From the NCBI GenBank assembly GCA_963575745.1, contig CAUYUJ010014205.1, positions 936,174-1,000,173 of the forward strand: a stretch of DNA of 64,000 nt, read 5' to 3'. Position 1 is the stretch's first letter. The number at the start of each line of letters is the position of its first letter. A program made the position numbers and the translations under genes. The DNA comes from Prorocentrum cordatum (lineage: Eukaryota; Sar; Dinophyceae; Prorocentrales; Prorocentraceae). The notes under the pieces were generated by a model. It did not search any database and was not told where the DNA came from. It saw only the letters and a list, made by a program, of their open reading frames with translations. Shown piece by piece: positions 54,960 through 64,000 of the stretch.

Positions 54960-57570
54960 CGCGGAAGCGCCCATAACAAGCATCGCCAACTTATGTTTGA
55001 CGATTCTCGTAGGGGGCCCAGCTTGGACTTTCCTCTGGATTTCGCGACACGCGTCTCTGAGGGCGAGCAGAACGAGCTCCTCCATCAGCTCCTCACTGGC
55101 TTTCTCCAGCTCCTCCGAGGCCGCGCCCCCCTACACGTCGGTGGAAACCATGCCTGTCGATCCACGGCAAGGTCTGCGGGTCTATTCGGCGGGCGAGCTT
55201 GGGTGAAATGGCGAGAGTTGGCTTGGTAACTCTCTTGCGCCCGCTCTACGTGATCCGATTGATAACGGACGACCGCGACAAGTGCTGGGCGGTAGAGACG
55301 GCCGGGAAGTGTTTGGACTGCTGCCTTACTCGGTCGGCCGCGCGATGCATGCAATCACTGATCTTTCTTATTCGGGTGGGCGGGGAGTCTGGGGGGCTGG
55401 CATCTGCAAAGACGCGGTGAAGGGCAACAGGGAGCCAAGTTTGGAAATCCAGGGCGGGATGCTCGCCGAAGTGGTCGGGGATGGACACGCGGATGAGAAG
55501 AAAGCAGGACAATGATCACCCAGAGAACGGAGGTCACAAACGTCCCAGATCGTGCCAACATGTGGGCGATAGTCTGCCATGCAGGCTGTGCATAAATCAT
55601 TGGAGATGCGGCCGATGCGCGACAGTGCATTGACCATGCGGATGCCGCGAGACTTGGATGTGACTCTGTGAGGCGAAGAAGGCCGATTGACCTCGAACAC
55701 ATCTGGAACCTGCACTTCAAAATGCATGGCGAGATCATCGTCGGCCATTTGATTAATATCGCCGTTCAGATGCTGCGCGCCCTCGCCTGGGGCTGAAAAG
55801 TTGAAATAAACGGACAAAGACTGGGCCTGAGCTGGAGAGGAATCGTCTGACGAATCTGAACAACCCGCAGCCTGATGTCACTTCGCGAGAGCTTCGTTTC
55901 AATATGGAGATCAATGAACTGCACGAACCTACCTTCCGCGCGAACGCGAGTAGTATGACGCCGTCCAGGCTGGATGAGGGAATGAACGGGCAACTTATGC
56001 ATGATGGGCGGACGGAAGTACATCGCGACTCCAGTCCTGACGTGGGATTCGGGGTCGAAAGGTGCATATCGCCCATGGTGTGGGAGCTCCCCTTGAGCGG
56101 CGACTCGAAACCCTCGCGCCCGAGGGTCTCCTGAATACCTACCACCCCAGGAACGAAACACAAAGACAGAAAACTAGTTCTCATGGCATCTTGAATTTCG
56201 TGGTGACCGTGCACGGGATCCGAAGCGGCCCTGGGAACATCAAATGGCGACGCGGAACCCAGCGGAGCAAAAACGCCCAGAGGGGAAGCACTGACGGGGA
56301 ACCCTTCAATTTTATTTGGACCTTTGGGGGGCGGGGGCCCCAGCCCCCCCCCGCCGCCCCATAGGAAATGCGACATTTCTATGAGACTGGCCGGAAGCAG
56401 AGGGAGAGTGAGAGAAACGCTGCTCGACGGCTGCTGCGGAGAAGACGGGGCCGACGACCCGATCCCCACGTCTGGGAGCTCATCAGAAACATGCAGAAGA
56501 TTTGACGGTGGCAGGGGACTTCCTACATGAGACCACCGTTCGTGACTTCCGTGGCGACTCTGACGAGCTGGGTCGCAACAGCCTCGACTATCCCCAGTCG
56601 ACAAGGTTCTAGAGGTCACGCTGGATACTGAACTGATTATCTGTCGCCTCGCGGGCTTGGAACAATGGTCGTCTTTCGGGCCGTCAGCGTCGGAGAACTC
56701 ACCTCGGGCGCCGTTGATGCCAAGCTTGTGAGCGGCGGGGCTCCACCTCTCGATCGTCCGGAGCACGGCGAGAACGTGGTGCCACAAAGCTGAGAGGGTG
56801 CGCTGACGAAGCCGAACAGCAAGAGGCAGATCTGGGCGAGCCCGAAGCGGAACGTGGACCTTCATGCGTGGGGCGAACCACGTGGGGAGGTCGGCGAGGG
56901 CCCACTCACGGAAGTCCTTGCAGTGATCCTTGGACTGGCAGTGCATGCTGTATCTCGTGGACACCCTATGGAAATTGACCGTGATGTTCTGGTCGAACTG
57001 AAGAGCGGTCTGCTGCAGGGCGGCCAGGGCGCTCTCGAAGTGTTTGTGGCGATGGCTTTCGAAGACGGCTCTCGGGAATCGACCAATCCAAACACGAGTG
57101 GAATCTGGACCATCATCAGCATGCGAACGAAGAGGAGGCGGTGCCAGAGCAAGTTCTGCCCTGCGCCTCATCTTGGGCGGTAGCGATCCACTTGTCGAAA
57201 CCAATGAGAAAGAAAGGTGATGGCGGGTGCGAGAAAGGAGAGTTGATCTGGGGCTGAACGTCGGCGACCCTTGAATCGACCATGGCGGTCATCTTGTCCT
57301 GCGCGTCGTCGTCGATGCTGATGGTGTCCCCGTCGCTGCACTGCGGAGAGCATCTTTACCCAAGCAACCGAGACGCCGTTGACCAGATTCTGCATGCCGG
57401 CGTAGACCTGGGTCTGCGCGGTCTGGAACCATGAGTTGGGTCTCCATGGTGGTGGCCTTGTCCGTGTACGTCTGGATGAAATTCTTCAGGCTGCTCATCT
57501 CGGCGGTCACCTCGCGAGACGGGTTCTGGATGGCCTCCGTTAGAGCTCTCAACGCATCGCTGGACGCCAT
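54960..57570 (-). pseudogene. Degraded LINE (coiled-coil N-terminus and endonuclease)
   Basis: Read from 57570: MASSDALRALTEAIQNPSRE then MSSLKNFIQTYTDKATTME (coiled coil), after frame changes TRVWIGRFPRAVFESHRHKH and DFREWALADLPTWF (RRM-like region comparable to that of the SL-LINE), a Pro-rich linker, then the endonuclease: VPGVVGIQETLGREGF (Glu), HLNGDINQMADDD (GDxN), MVNALSRIGRISNDL, LRSLGDHCPAFF (DH). The frame 55753-57204 carries the middle part; 55368-55817 the endonuclease C-terminus. RT motifs are absent: sequence is lost before 54960, where satellite flanks begin. It is a 3'-truncated or rearranged copy with at least three frameshifts. No spliced leader is found upstream of 57570. 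Confidence 0.65.
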
Positions 57571-58250
57571 GGCGGGAAAGACAGGAGTGATGCAAATGGC
57601 TCCGAGGGCAAAGTGCCTGAACGGAGCGTGCTTTGGCGCACGGCACGGCAGTGTGGATCAGGCCTGTCCTCGGACTGCGGGACGCTGAACCTCCCCCTCG
57701 GCTGCGTCGAAGTTCGAAGCGCCAAAGGATACGTTTCGAACTTGACCCACAATGACTACGGAAGAGGAGGAAAAGGGTGAGGTGTAGTGGAAAGGGGGAG
57801 GGCCAATGCGAGACGGAGAATGACGCGGATGCGGGGATCTGCGGAAGACGACGACGACGATAACTAAAGCTCGACGACGACGCTGCCGAAGGCGCAGGCC
57901 GATCAGGAGCAGGAGGACGCGCGTACACTCTTAGGAGCCACCTTGGCTGAAAACGCGCTGTTTGGGGATACTGGGGTCTGGTTATAGTTTTAATAATCCA
58001 CTCTACATCCTCCTAGCCAGGAGAAACAGAGAGGGGTAGGATGACACAAATCAAGGAGGTGTCAGACAATATGACACAGTGTTGAAGGACCTGCCCTTCA
58101 TCATACGTGTTGCAAGACTTGATGAAAGTATAGCCATCAAACTGATGGAATTTAAGAAAACACCGTTTCGAAAGGAACCACACTCCATCCGTGTAGGTGT
58201 TGTAATTGCACCATCTGGGCCTTCGCATCGTACGTAGAATCCCACCAGCC
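57571..58250 (-). other. 5' leader of the degraded LINE and a small Cys-containing ORF
   Basis: 57571-57960 is probably the untranslated leader of the LINE (GTC/TCG-rich, no ORF). 58013-58228 on the minus strand is a 71-codon frame, MRRPRWCNYNTYTDGVWFLS then RCFLKFHQFDGYTFIKSCN, in lower-GC sequence than its surroundings; the composition looks protein-like but no family is recognised. Confidence 0.35.
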
Positions 58251-58459
58251 CTTTGGGCGTGAGTGGTTTAGAGAGCCCGCTCTGTTTTCAACCCCCCTTC
58301 TTCCCCTTCGGGGAAGGGTTTACCCCTCCCCCTACCCCCTCCCCCTGGGCGTGGAGAGGGGGTTTCGCGGGTCGTTGGAGGGGTCTTTTTCGACTCCTGG
58401 GGGGGCTAAAAAACGACACCCCTCACGAGGATTCTGGCCCCGACGGGGGGAGGCAGAAA

Positions 58460-58655
58460 AAAACCCTCTCCTCTTCTTTGAAGCCAAAATCATTGATTTT
58501 ACTACGGTTGTGGCCCCATTTTGGCCTTCTGAGGGGGCAGCGCTCATTAAAGCTCCCCTCTTCTTTCAAGACAAATTCATTCATTTTACGAAGGTGTTGG
58601 GCAAATTTTGCCCTTCTGAGGGGGCAGCGCTCATTAAAGCTCCCCTCTTCTTTCA
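58460..58655. repeat. 97-bp direct duplication
   Basis: Two units with TTCATTCATTTTACGAAGG-like starts and CTTCTGAGGGGGCAGCGCTC ending in AAAGCTCCCCTCTTCTTTCA. Confidence 0.8.
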
Positions 58656-58659
58656 TCGA

Positions 58660-58789
58660 TTCCCTCCAAGATGGCCCCAAGAAGCGCCCAGGAGGCACCA
58701 AGAGGCTCCAAGATGGCCCCAAGAGGCCCCCAGGAGGCCCCCAAGAGGCCTCCAAGAGGCCCCCAAGATGCCCTCAAGAGGTCACGACT
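58660..58789. repeat. GCCCAAGA-type minisatellite, small block
   Basis: AAGATGGCCCCAAGA, GGCCCCCAAGATGCC and similar words, as at 1166-2439. Confidence 0.75.
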
Positions 58790-59125
58790 CACACCAGAAG
58801 GAGGGGCCCGAACGACTCACACCAGGACGAGGCGCCCGAACGACTCACACCACGAGGAGCCCGAACGACTCACACCACGACGAGGGCCCCGAACGACTCA
58901 CACCACGAAGAGCCCGAACGAGTCACACCAGGAGGAGGGGCCCGAACGACTCACACCAGGACGAGGGGCCCGAACAACTCACACCACGAGAAGCCCGAAC
59001 GACTCACACCAGGACGAAGAGCCCGAACGACTCACACCACGAAGAGCCCGAACGACTCACACCAGGAAGAAGGGCCCGAACGACTCACACCAGGACGAGA
59101 AGCCCAAACGACTCAAACCACGAGG
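58790..59125. repeat. 25/28-bp minisatellite
   Basis: About 13 units of CGACTCACACCAGGACGA followed by GGGGCCCGAA or GAGCCCGAA; unit lengths differ by three bases. Frames stay open but encode only T-H-T-R repeats. Confidence 0.87.
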
Positions 59126-60758
59126 AGCGCTTTCTCTCCCTCCTCCTCCGCCTCGTCCTTCTCCCGCTCCCACCACAAGGAGGATGTACAAGGAGGCGGG
59201 AGGAAGGAGGAACAGGGGAGATATGCGGGGGCAGGCGGAAACACGCCTGAAAAACACGACTGTCGGCATGCTTCGCAAGAGTTGCTGTTTTGAGATGGGC
59301 TGGTGGGGATACGCGAAGCGTGAAGAATTGGAAACATTCGTAAGCGATAGCCGCATTTAGAACACGAACAGGCCTCCGTCCTAGTAGTTGTTGGAAGATT
59401 TTGCTAAGGCGAAAGCCAGATGTTGAAAACGAGCAGCGCCACATTCTTGTAGTTATTGAGTGCTTGAACTTCAAGATAATGGATGGCAAACACATCTCAA
59501 GGGAAATGCCCAGCCAGGCCTACGGGCACATCTTGTGGTGCTAAGGGGGTGCAAGGAAGTAGTTGCACAGAAAAGGGATGGAATACGACGACAACCGACA
59601 GACCCGGGAACCTGTCCTGGAACGCATCCTGACAAGAACTTCGAGCCCGATCTGGCCTTGGCCAGGAGGATCCTCGAAAACCTCCGAGAGCCTCCGCAAA
59701 CCACCATGAGGTTCCGAAAACCGCGGCCGACTAAGACAGCGTCAGAGGTCCGAGGCTGGGATCTGTACCAAACCACCGTCTGGGGAACCGACGCCCCAAC
59801 ACCCCAGCAACCAGTGGATATGGACATCCTCGGGCCCCTCGGGAGTCCGCAAGATGTCACTATAAGAGCCCTGGGACATCGGCTCACCAGGCGGCGGATG
59901 CGCATGCACTCCCGCCTTGCAAGGAAGTGCCCGCCTTCTCGCGCGGCTCTGCGCCGCCCTGGGGGCACGGCTCGCCGCAGCCTGCCGCCAGGGATGGGGG
60001 GGTGGAGGGGAGGGTGCAACGGCTCGGGCCCGCGGACGTCTCGGGCGCGCGCGCGGGCGCCCACGGCGGAGGAGCGGAGGAGCAACGATGAGGAGTGCGG
60101 AGGAGGCGGGCGGGGCGGCACCCCGCGAATCGAAAGCGGGTGAACCGAAAGCGGGTGAACCAGAGCGGGCGAAGCGAAACGCATGGGCTCGAACTCGGGC
60201 GACGCGGACGGAGAGCGGACCTCGCGGCCAGAGCGCCAGGGGCCGGAGCCGCGCCTGCGCCTGCGCCGCTCCAGCCGCGGTCCCCCTTGGCTGCCGGCGC
60301 CCCGCCGCGGCCGCCAGGCCAGGGCAGCCCGGCGCAGAGGCCCAGCAGCCAGCCGCAGAGGGCGAGCGCGGCCGCCGCGCCGCCCAGCGCGGAGGCCTCG
60401 AGGCACCGGGCGGTGGCCTCTCCGAGGGGCCCCAGGCCTCCGGCGACGCGCGTTCTTGCTCCATCGCGGCCTCTGGAGGCCGCTTCGGGCGCGGTGGGGA
60501 TGCGCAGCATGGCCCGAGGCATGCGCGCGGACGAGGGGGGGGGGCAGAGAGCGGGCTGCAAGAAGAGGGGATTGAGGAGGCCATGGGATCTGGGCGATCT
60601 CATGGCCCCGGCCACGAGTTCCGCACCCCCCCCAGTCCCCACCACCCTCTTGGACCTCCCCGAAGCTTTCGGGCCCGGGGACCATCAAAAAGAAATCCTG
60701 GGGCGCAGAGCGACCCTGGGGGAGGGGTCGGGAGCTCTGGCGCCGCGGGCTGCGGAAA
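59126..60758. other. Unassigned GC-rich sequence, possible minus-strand ORF
   Basis: A minus-strand frame 59884-60645 encodes MVGTGGGAELVAGAMRSPRS, then ASALGGAAAALALCGWLLGL, a possible transmembrane helix. The placement of an Ala/Arg-rich protein with a single helix recalls ORF0 of the YR elements, but there is no gag-like or RT sequence beside it. The overlapping frames are equally open because of the base composition. Nothing else is recognised. Confidence 0.3.
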
Positions 60759-61193
60759 TTACATCGGAGGATGTCTGGGGCTCGCCGCCTGCGCCAGCTG
60801 CTGGGCGCTCCGCGCGCTCGCGCCGCTCTGGTCCGCCTGCGCGCGCAGCGCGCCGAGCGTGGCGTCCTGTCGCCGGAGACGCTCGCGGAGCTCGGCCTCT
60901 GGCGCGCGCGCGTCGCCGTCGCCGCCGCCGCAGTCTGTGGTGTCGTAATTAGTCGGCTTCGAGGGTGTCGGCGTCGGCGTCGTCGGCGTCGGCGTCGTCG
61001 CCGTGGTCGATCGAGGCGGTGTCGGCGTCGGCGGCGTCGGCGGCCGTGTTGGCGGCGGCGTCGTCGGCGCTGGCGTCATCGATCGAGATTGGAGCTTCGA
61101 AGTTGGAGGATCGGGTGCGAAATTTTGCCCTCGACCATCGAAAATAGTGCTTTGGTTGGGTCCCCGTTTTGAAAAGATCATTGCTGCTCCCAT
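60759..61193 (-). CDS. Doubtful ORF with a coiled-coil-like end
   Basis: 145 codons; the start (MGAAMIFSKRGPNQSTIF) is part of an inverted copy of the 54-bp element, the middle is Thr/Pro repeat from a GTCGGC microsatellite, and only the end (EAELRERLRRQDATLGALRA then SARSAQQLAQAAS) looks like protein. It is more likely a chance frame or an exon remnant than an intact gene. Confidence 0.25.
   Translation of the reverse strand: MGAAMIFSKRGPNQSTIFDGRGQNFAPDPPTSKLQSRSMTPAPTTPPPTRPPTPPTPTPPRSTTATTPTPTTPTPTPSKPTNYDTTDCGGGDGDARAPEAELRERLRRQDATLGALRAQADQSGASARSAQQLAQAASPRHPPM
61150..61178. repeat. 54-bp recurrent element, partial inverted copy
   Basis: Reverse complement reads CTTTTCAAAACGGGGACCC then AACCA, matching the centre of copies a-d. 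No purine microsatellite is adjacent. Confidence 0.55.
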
Positions 61194-61269
61194 CCTGTCC
61201 TCGCCCTTTTCCCTTTTTGTTTCGCTTTCTCTTCCTTGTTCCTCGTGTCCCCTGACTCGTTCTCCCTGA

Positions 61270-62200
61270 GCGGTGCCAACTGCGCAACTGTCGCCACTTT
61301 CGCGGGCTGCTGAGATGTCCAGCGGAGTGCGGTCATATTCATATCCTGACGATATGTTGCCTCCCTGGGTGGTGCCTCTTGCAAAATAGTGGCGCCATTT
61401 TCGTGAGCTTTGGGGGTCCGACGGAGCGTGGTCTTGTTCATATCCAGACTATTGCTCGCCTCCCTGGGTGGTGCCAACTGCAAAACTGCCGCCACTCTCG
61501 AGTTTGTGGGGGGGTCCAACGGAGTGTGGTCCCAAAGCGTTACTCGCCTCCCTGGGTGGCGCAGACTGCATAACTGCCATCATGTTCGCGAGCATGTGGG
61601 GTGTCCAACGGAATGCGGTCCTATCGACATCCAAACAGGCCCTCCCTGGGAGAGCTAGCGGAGCAATGCCCTACGCAGACCCAAACTGTTACTCACCTCC
61701 CTGGGCGCTGGCGATCCCGCGATTGACGGCACATTCGGGGACTCTTGGGAGGTCCAGCGTTACGCAGATTCAAACTACCTCTCCCGTTTTTGGGCGCTGC
61801 CAAATCCACAACTGCCGACACATTCTGGAGCCCCTGGGAGTTCCAGTGGAGTGACGTCTTCTGCGTCCCCTCACTGGGCGCTGCCTACTCCGCAACTGTC
61901 AGCACTTTCGACAGCATATGGGCGGTCCAGCGGAGAACGATCATACGTGGACCCAAACTCTTACTCAACTTCCTGGGCGTTGACACCTGCGGAAATGTCG
62001 GCACGTTCAGGATACCCTGAGAGGTCCAGCGGTGTCCTGTCCTACGCGGACCCAAACTCATACTCCCTCCCTGGGCGCTGCCAATTCCACAACAGTAAGC
62101 CTGGTTGGAAGCACGTGGGAGACCCAGCGGAGTGCGGTCTCACGCAAACCCAAACTAGAACTGCCCCTCACGGGGCAACGAGATCTTTCAAATGCTGGTT
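61270..62200. repeat. About 100-bp tandem repeat, diverged
   Basis: Roughly nine units marked by CTCCCTGGGTGGTGCCAACTG or CTGGGCGCTGCC, AACTGCCGCCACTTTCG-like centres, GTCCAACGGAGTGCGGTC, and ACCCAAACT-type ends. Divergence rises to the right. Confidence 0.8.
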
Positions 62201-62645
62201 CGTCTGAGATGAGCCCGTTCATGTTGCTACTTGTTTCAGACGGGCTGAGTACGTCCCTAGGTCATCCAGCATGCTATGATAATTCTGTGACGTGTTGGGG
62301 TGATTTTATGTCTCTGGGCGCATCCAGTGACTCCGGAGACCAGGCCCTGGGCGGAACTAAATCTTTGGCATGTTCTGGCAATCTCGGTCCTCGGGGGCAC
62401 CGTGGCCACGGCTAGACCCGCCTGGAAATTAAGGCCAGAACGCGCCGTGGGGCAGGTCTGGGGGGTCGTCGGCGGCGGCGGCGGCATCGTCGTCAGCGGC
62501 GGCGTCGGCGTCCTGCTCCGGCGGAATGACCACTGTCCATTTACGTCCGCTAGCTTTGCGCCACCTTTCGACGAGGAACAGATGCCAAGCCATCGATCTA
62601 TTGAAGGCGATGCCCTCTCCTAGAACGCCCTGTTCACTCACAACC
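62201..62645. other. Unassigned sequence
   Basis: No recognisable gene. A GTCGGCGGCGG patch lies at 62465-62515. Confidence 0.4.
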
Positions 62646-62990
62646 GCCGCCTCCTCCTCGCTCCTCCTCGTTGTTCGCTTCTCCTCCTCCTCCTCCTCCT
62701 CCTCCTCCTCCTCGTCCTCCTCCTCCTCCTCCTCCTCCTCCTCCCCTCCTCCTCCCCCCTCCTCGCTCCTCCTCGTTCCTCCTCGTTCCTCCTCGCTCCT
62801 CCTCGCTCCTCCTTGCTCCTTGATCCTTTCTCCTGGCTCCTGGCTCTTGGCTCCTCCTCCTCCTCTTCCTCCTCCTCCTCCGCATGGTCGTCCTCGTCGT
62901 CGTCGGCCTCCTCGTCCTCTCCTCCTCCTCCTCCTTCTCCTCCTCCTCCTCCTCCTCATTATCTTCCTCCTCCTCCTCCTATTCCCGCGT
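62646..62990. repeat. CTC microsatellite
   Basis: CTCCTC with CTCCTCGTT and CTCGCTC variants. A similar tract lies at 63235-63305 and a C16 homopolymer at 63367-63382. Confidence 0.9.
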
Positions 62991-63545
62991 TCCGCTCCTC
63001 TGACCGTGGCCCCGGCGGCACCACCGCAATCCACAGTCACCACGACACGCCGAGGAGTGGGGGAGGTCGCGGTGCCTCAGGCACCCAACCAGGGCCACTC
63101 CACTAATCCGAATCCTCCCAGCAAGTCTCCCGCCTCTCGGCCAAGGCCTCATGGAGCCAGTTTGCCCAGCCGACACGTCGCGTGGACAGCGGAGGCGCTA
63201 CGACCGAGGGATGGGCAGCTTGGAGGTAGCTTCTCCTCCGCCTCCTCCTCCTCCTCCTCCTCCTCCTCCTCCTCCCCTCCTCCTCCTCCTCCTCCTCACC
63301 TCCTGCACAATTACTTAATATGAATACTATTCTCCCTCTTCCCTGATGACGTCTTGGGAATATTCGCCCCCCCCCCCCCCCCGCGTATTGTTTTTACCTA
63401 ACAGCGAAGACTGATAGGTTTCTAGTGGGGTCAAAAGAGAGCATCATGACTCCTCAGGGGGGTCGGGGCGGGACCCGGGGCGGGACCCGGCGCGGTTGCC
63501 GTCGAAGCCCAAATCGCTTGGGACATCCTCGCAAAATCGCTCTTC
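62991..63545. other. Unassigned sequence between microsatellites
   Basis: No supported gene. It holds the second CTC tract, the C homopolymer and CGGGACCCGG direct repeats near 63465-63490. Confidence 0.4.
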
Positions 63546-63950
63546 GCGCTGCTAGAACTCCATTCCCGGCGTACATTTTGGATGCCCGGAGCCAACTATA
63601 AGCCACTTCGTGCTCTTCGACTTCCCAGAACTCCATTCCCGGCGTACATTTTGGATGCCCGGAGCCAACTGTAGGCCACTTCGTGCTCTTCGACTTCCCA
63701 GAACTCCATTCCCGGGCCACATTTTGGATGCCCGGAGCCAACTGTAGGCCACTTCGTGTCTTCGAGTTCCCAGAACTCCATTCCCGGGCCACATTTTGGA
63801 TGCCCGGAGCCAACTGTAGGCCACTTCGTGCTCTTCAAGTTCCCAGAACTCCATTCCTGGGCATGATTTTGAATGCCCGGAGCCAACTGTAGGCCACCTC
63901 GTGTTCTTCTAGTTCCCAGAACTCCATTCCTGGGCCACATTTTGAATGCT
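63546..63950. repeat. 73-bp tandem repeat, about 5.5 units
   Basis: Unit: CAGAACTCCATTCCCGG, ACATTTTGGATGCCCGGAGC, CAACTGTAGGCCACTTCGTG, CTCTTCGACTTCC. Successive units are very similar; the minus strand encodes a 24-residue repeated peptide, an artefact. Confidence 0.88.
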
Positions 63951-64000
63951 GAGGCAGGCTGATGCTGCGGCCGAGGCAGGCTGAGGCTGAGGCAGGCTGA
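63951..64000. repeat. GAGGCAGGCT short tandem repeat at the window edge
   Basis: GAGGCAGGCTGA repeated four times with a short interruption; it continues past the window. Confidence 0.75.

Noticed and set aside
57935-57965. GCCACCTTGGCT near 57940 as a possible spliced leader of the degraded LINE
   Set aside because: It matches the leader poorly and is on the plus strand, opposite to the LINE.
63546-63950. Regular 73-bp repeat as a CRISPR array
   Set aside because: Units are repeats over their whole length with no unique spacers, in a eukaryotic sequence.
1-64000. tRNA, rRNA or spliced-leader RNA genes
   Set aside because: No cloverleaf with a CCA-type context, rRNA core word or leader donor site was recognised by eye. 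The only leader sequence is part of a retroposed mRNA.

Overview
The window is a repeat-dominated, GC-rich piece of a dinoflagellate nuclear genome. The decisive evidence is a perfect dinoflagellate spliced-leader sequence (minus strand, 42661-42682), followed by three 15-nt relict leaders at the 5' end of a LINE. It is supported by retroelements of dinoflagellate type that carry methyltransferase-like domains. No convincing host gene, rRNA, tRNA or CRISPR array is visible. Genus cannot be fixed from the sequence alone.

Nearly all protein-like sequence is on the minus strand and belongs to mobile elements nested in satellite DNA. Layout: (a) 1-840, C-terminal part of a LINE reverse transcriptase running off the left edge. 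(b) 841-11590, a GCCCAAGA-type minisatellite split by a tyrosine-recombinase (YR) retrotransposon at 2440-9529. (c) 11600-13409, a CTC microsatellite and unassigned sequence. (d) 13410-22631, a Ty1/copia-like element with 239-bp LTRs beside a LINE fragment. (e) 23648-32229, a second copia-like element with only 74-bp LTRs and a perfect 5-bp target duplication, inserted in a palindrome-bearing satellite (23500-23647 and 32230-34430) and itself containing two truncated LINE copies. (f) 34431-44085, arrays of a 77-90-bp satellite family, microsatellites and a 54-bp recurrent element, interrupted by the spliced-leader LINE (37499-42682). (g) 45233-51604, a second YR retrotransposon inside a GAT microsatellite. 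(h) 51605-54808, more satellites, including an inverted block with palindromic junctions. (i) 54960-57570, a third, degraded LINE. (j) 57571-64000, tandem repeats, microsatellites and unassigned sequence.

How the parts work together: each YR element encodes a small membrane-anchored ORF, a gag-like protein, RT-RNase H, a tyrosine recombinase and a C-terminal methyltransferase-like domain. Both have the A1-ORFs-B1-A2-B2 split direct repeats expected for integration through a circular intermediate. The two copia elements encode Gag, protease, integrase, RT and RNase H, and also carry a methyltransferase-like domain, at two different places in the polyprotein. Most coding regions contain frameshifts or stops. 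The RT-RNase H ORF of the second YR element (47638-49719) is open and keeps all its catalytic residues.

The main points of interest are the repeated association of a methyltransferase-like domain with three kinds of retroelement, a 23-bp-arm inverted repeat that may be a recombination site, the recycled spliced leaders, and several insertion sites whose unoccupied paralogues can be read in the same window.
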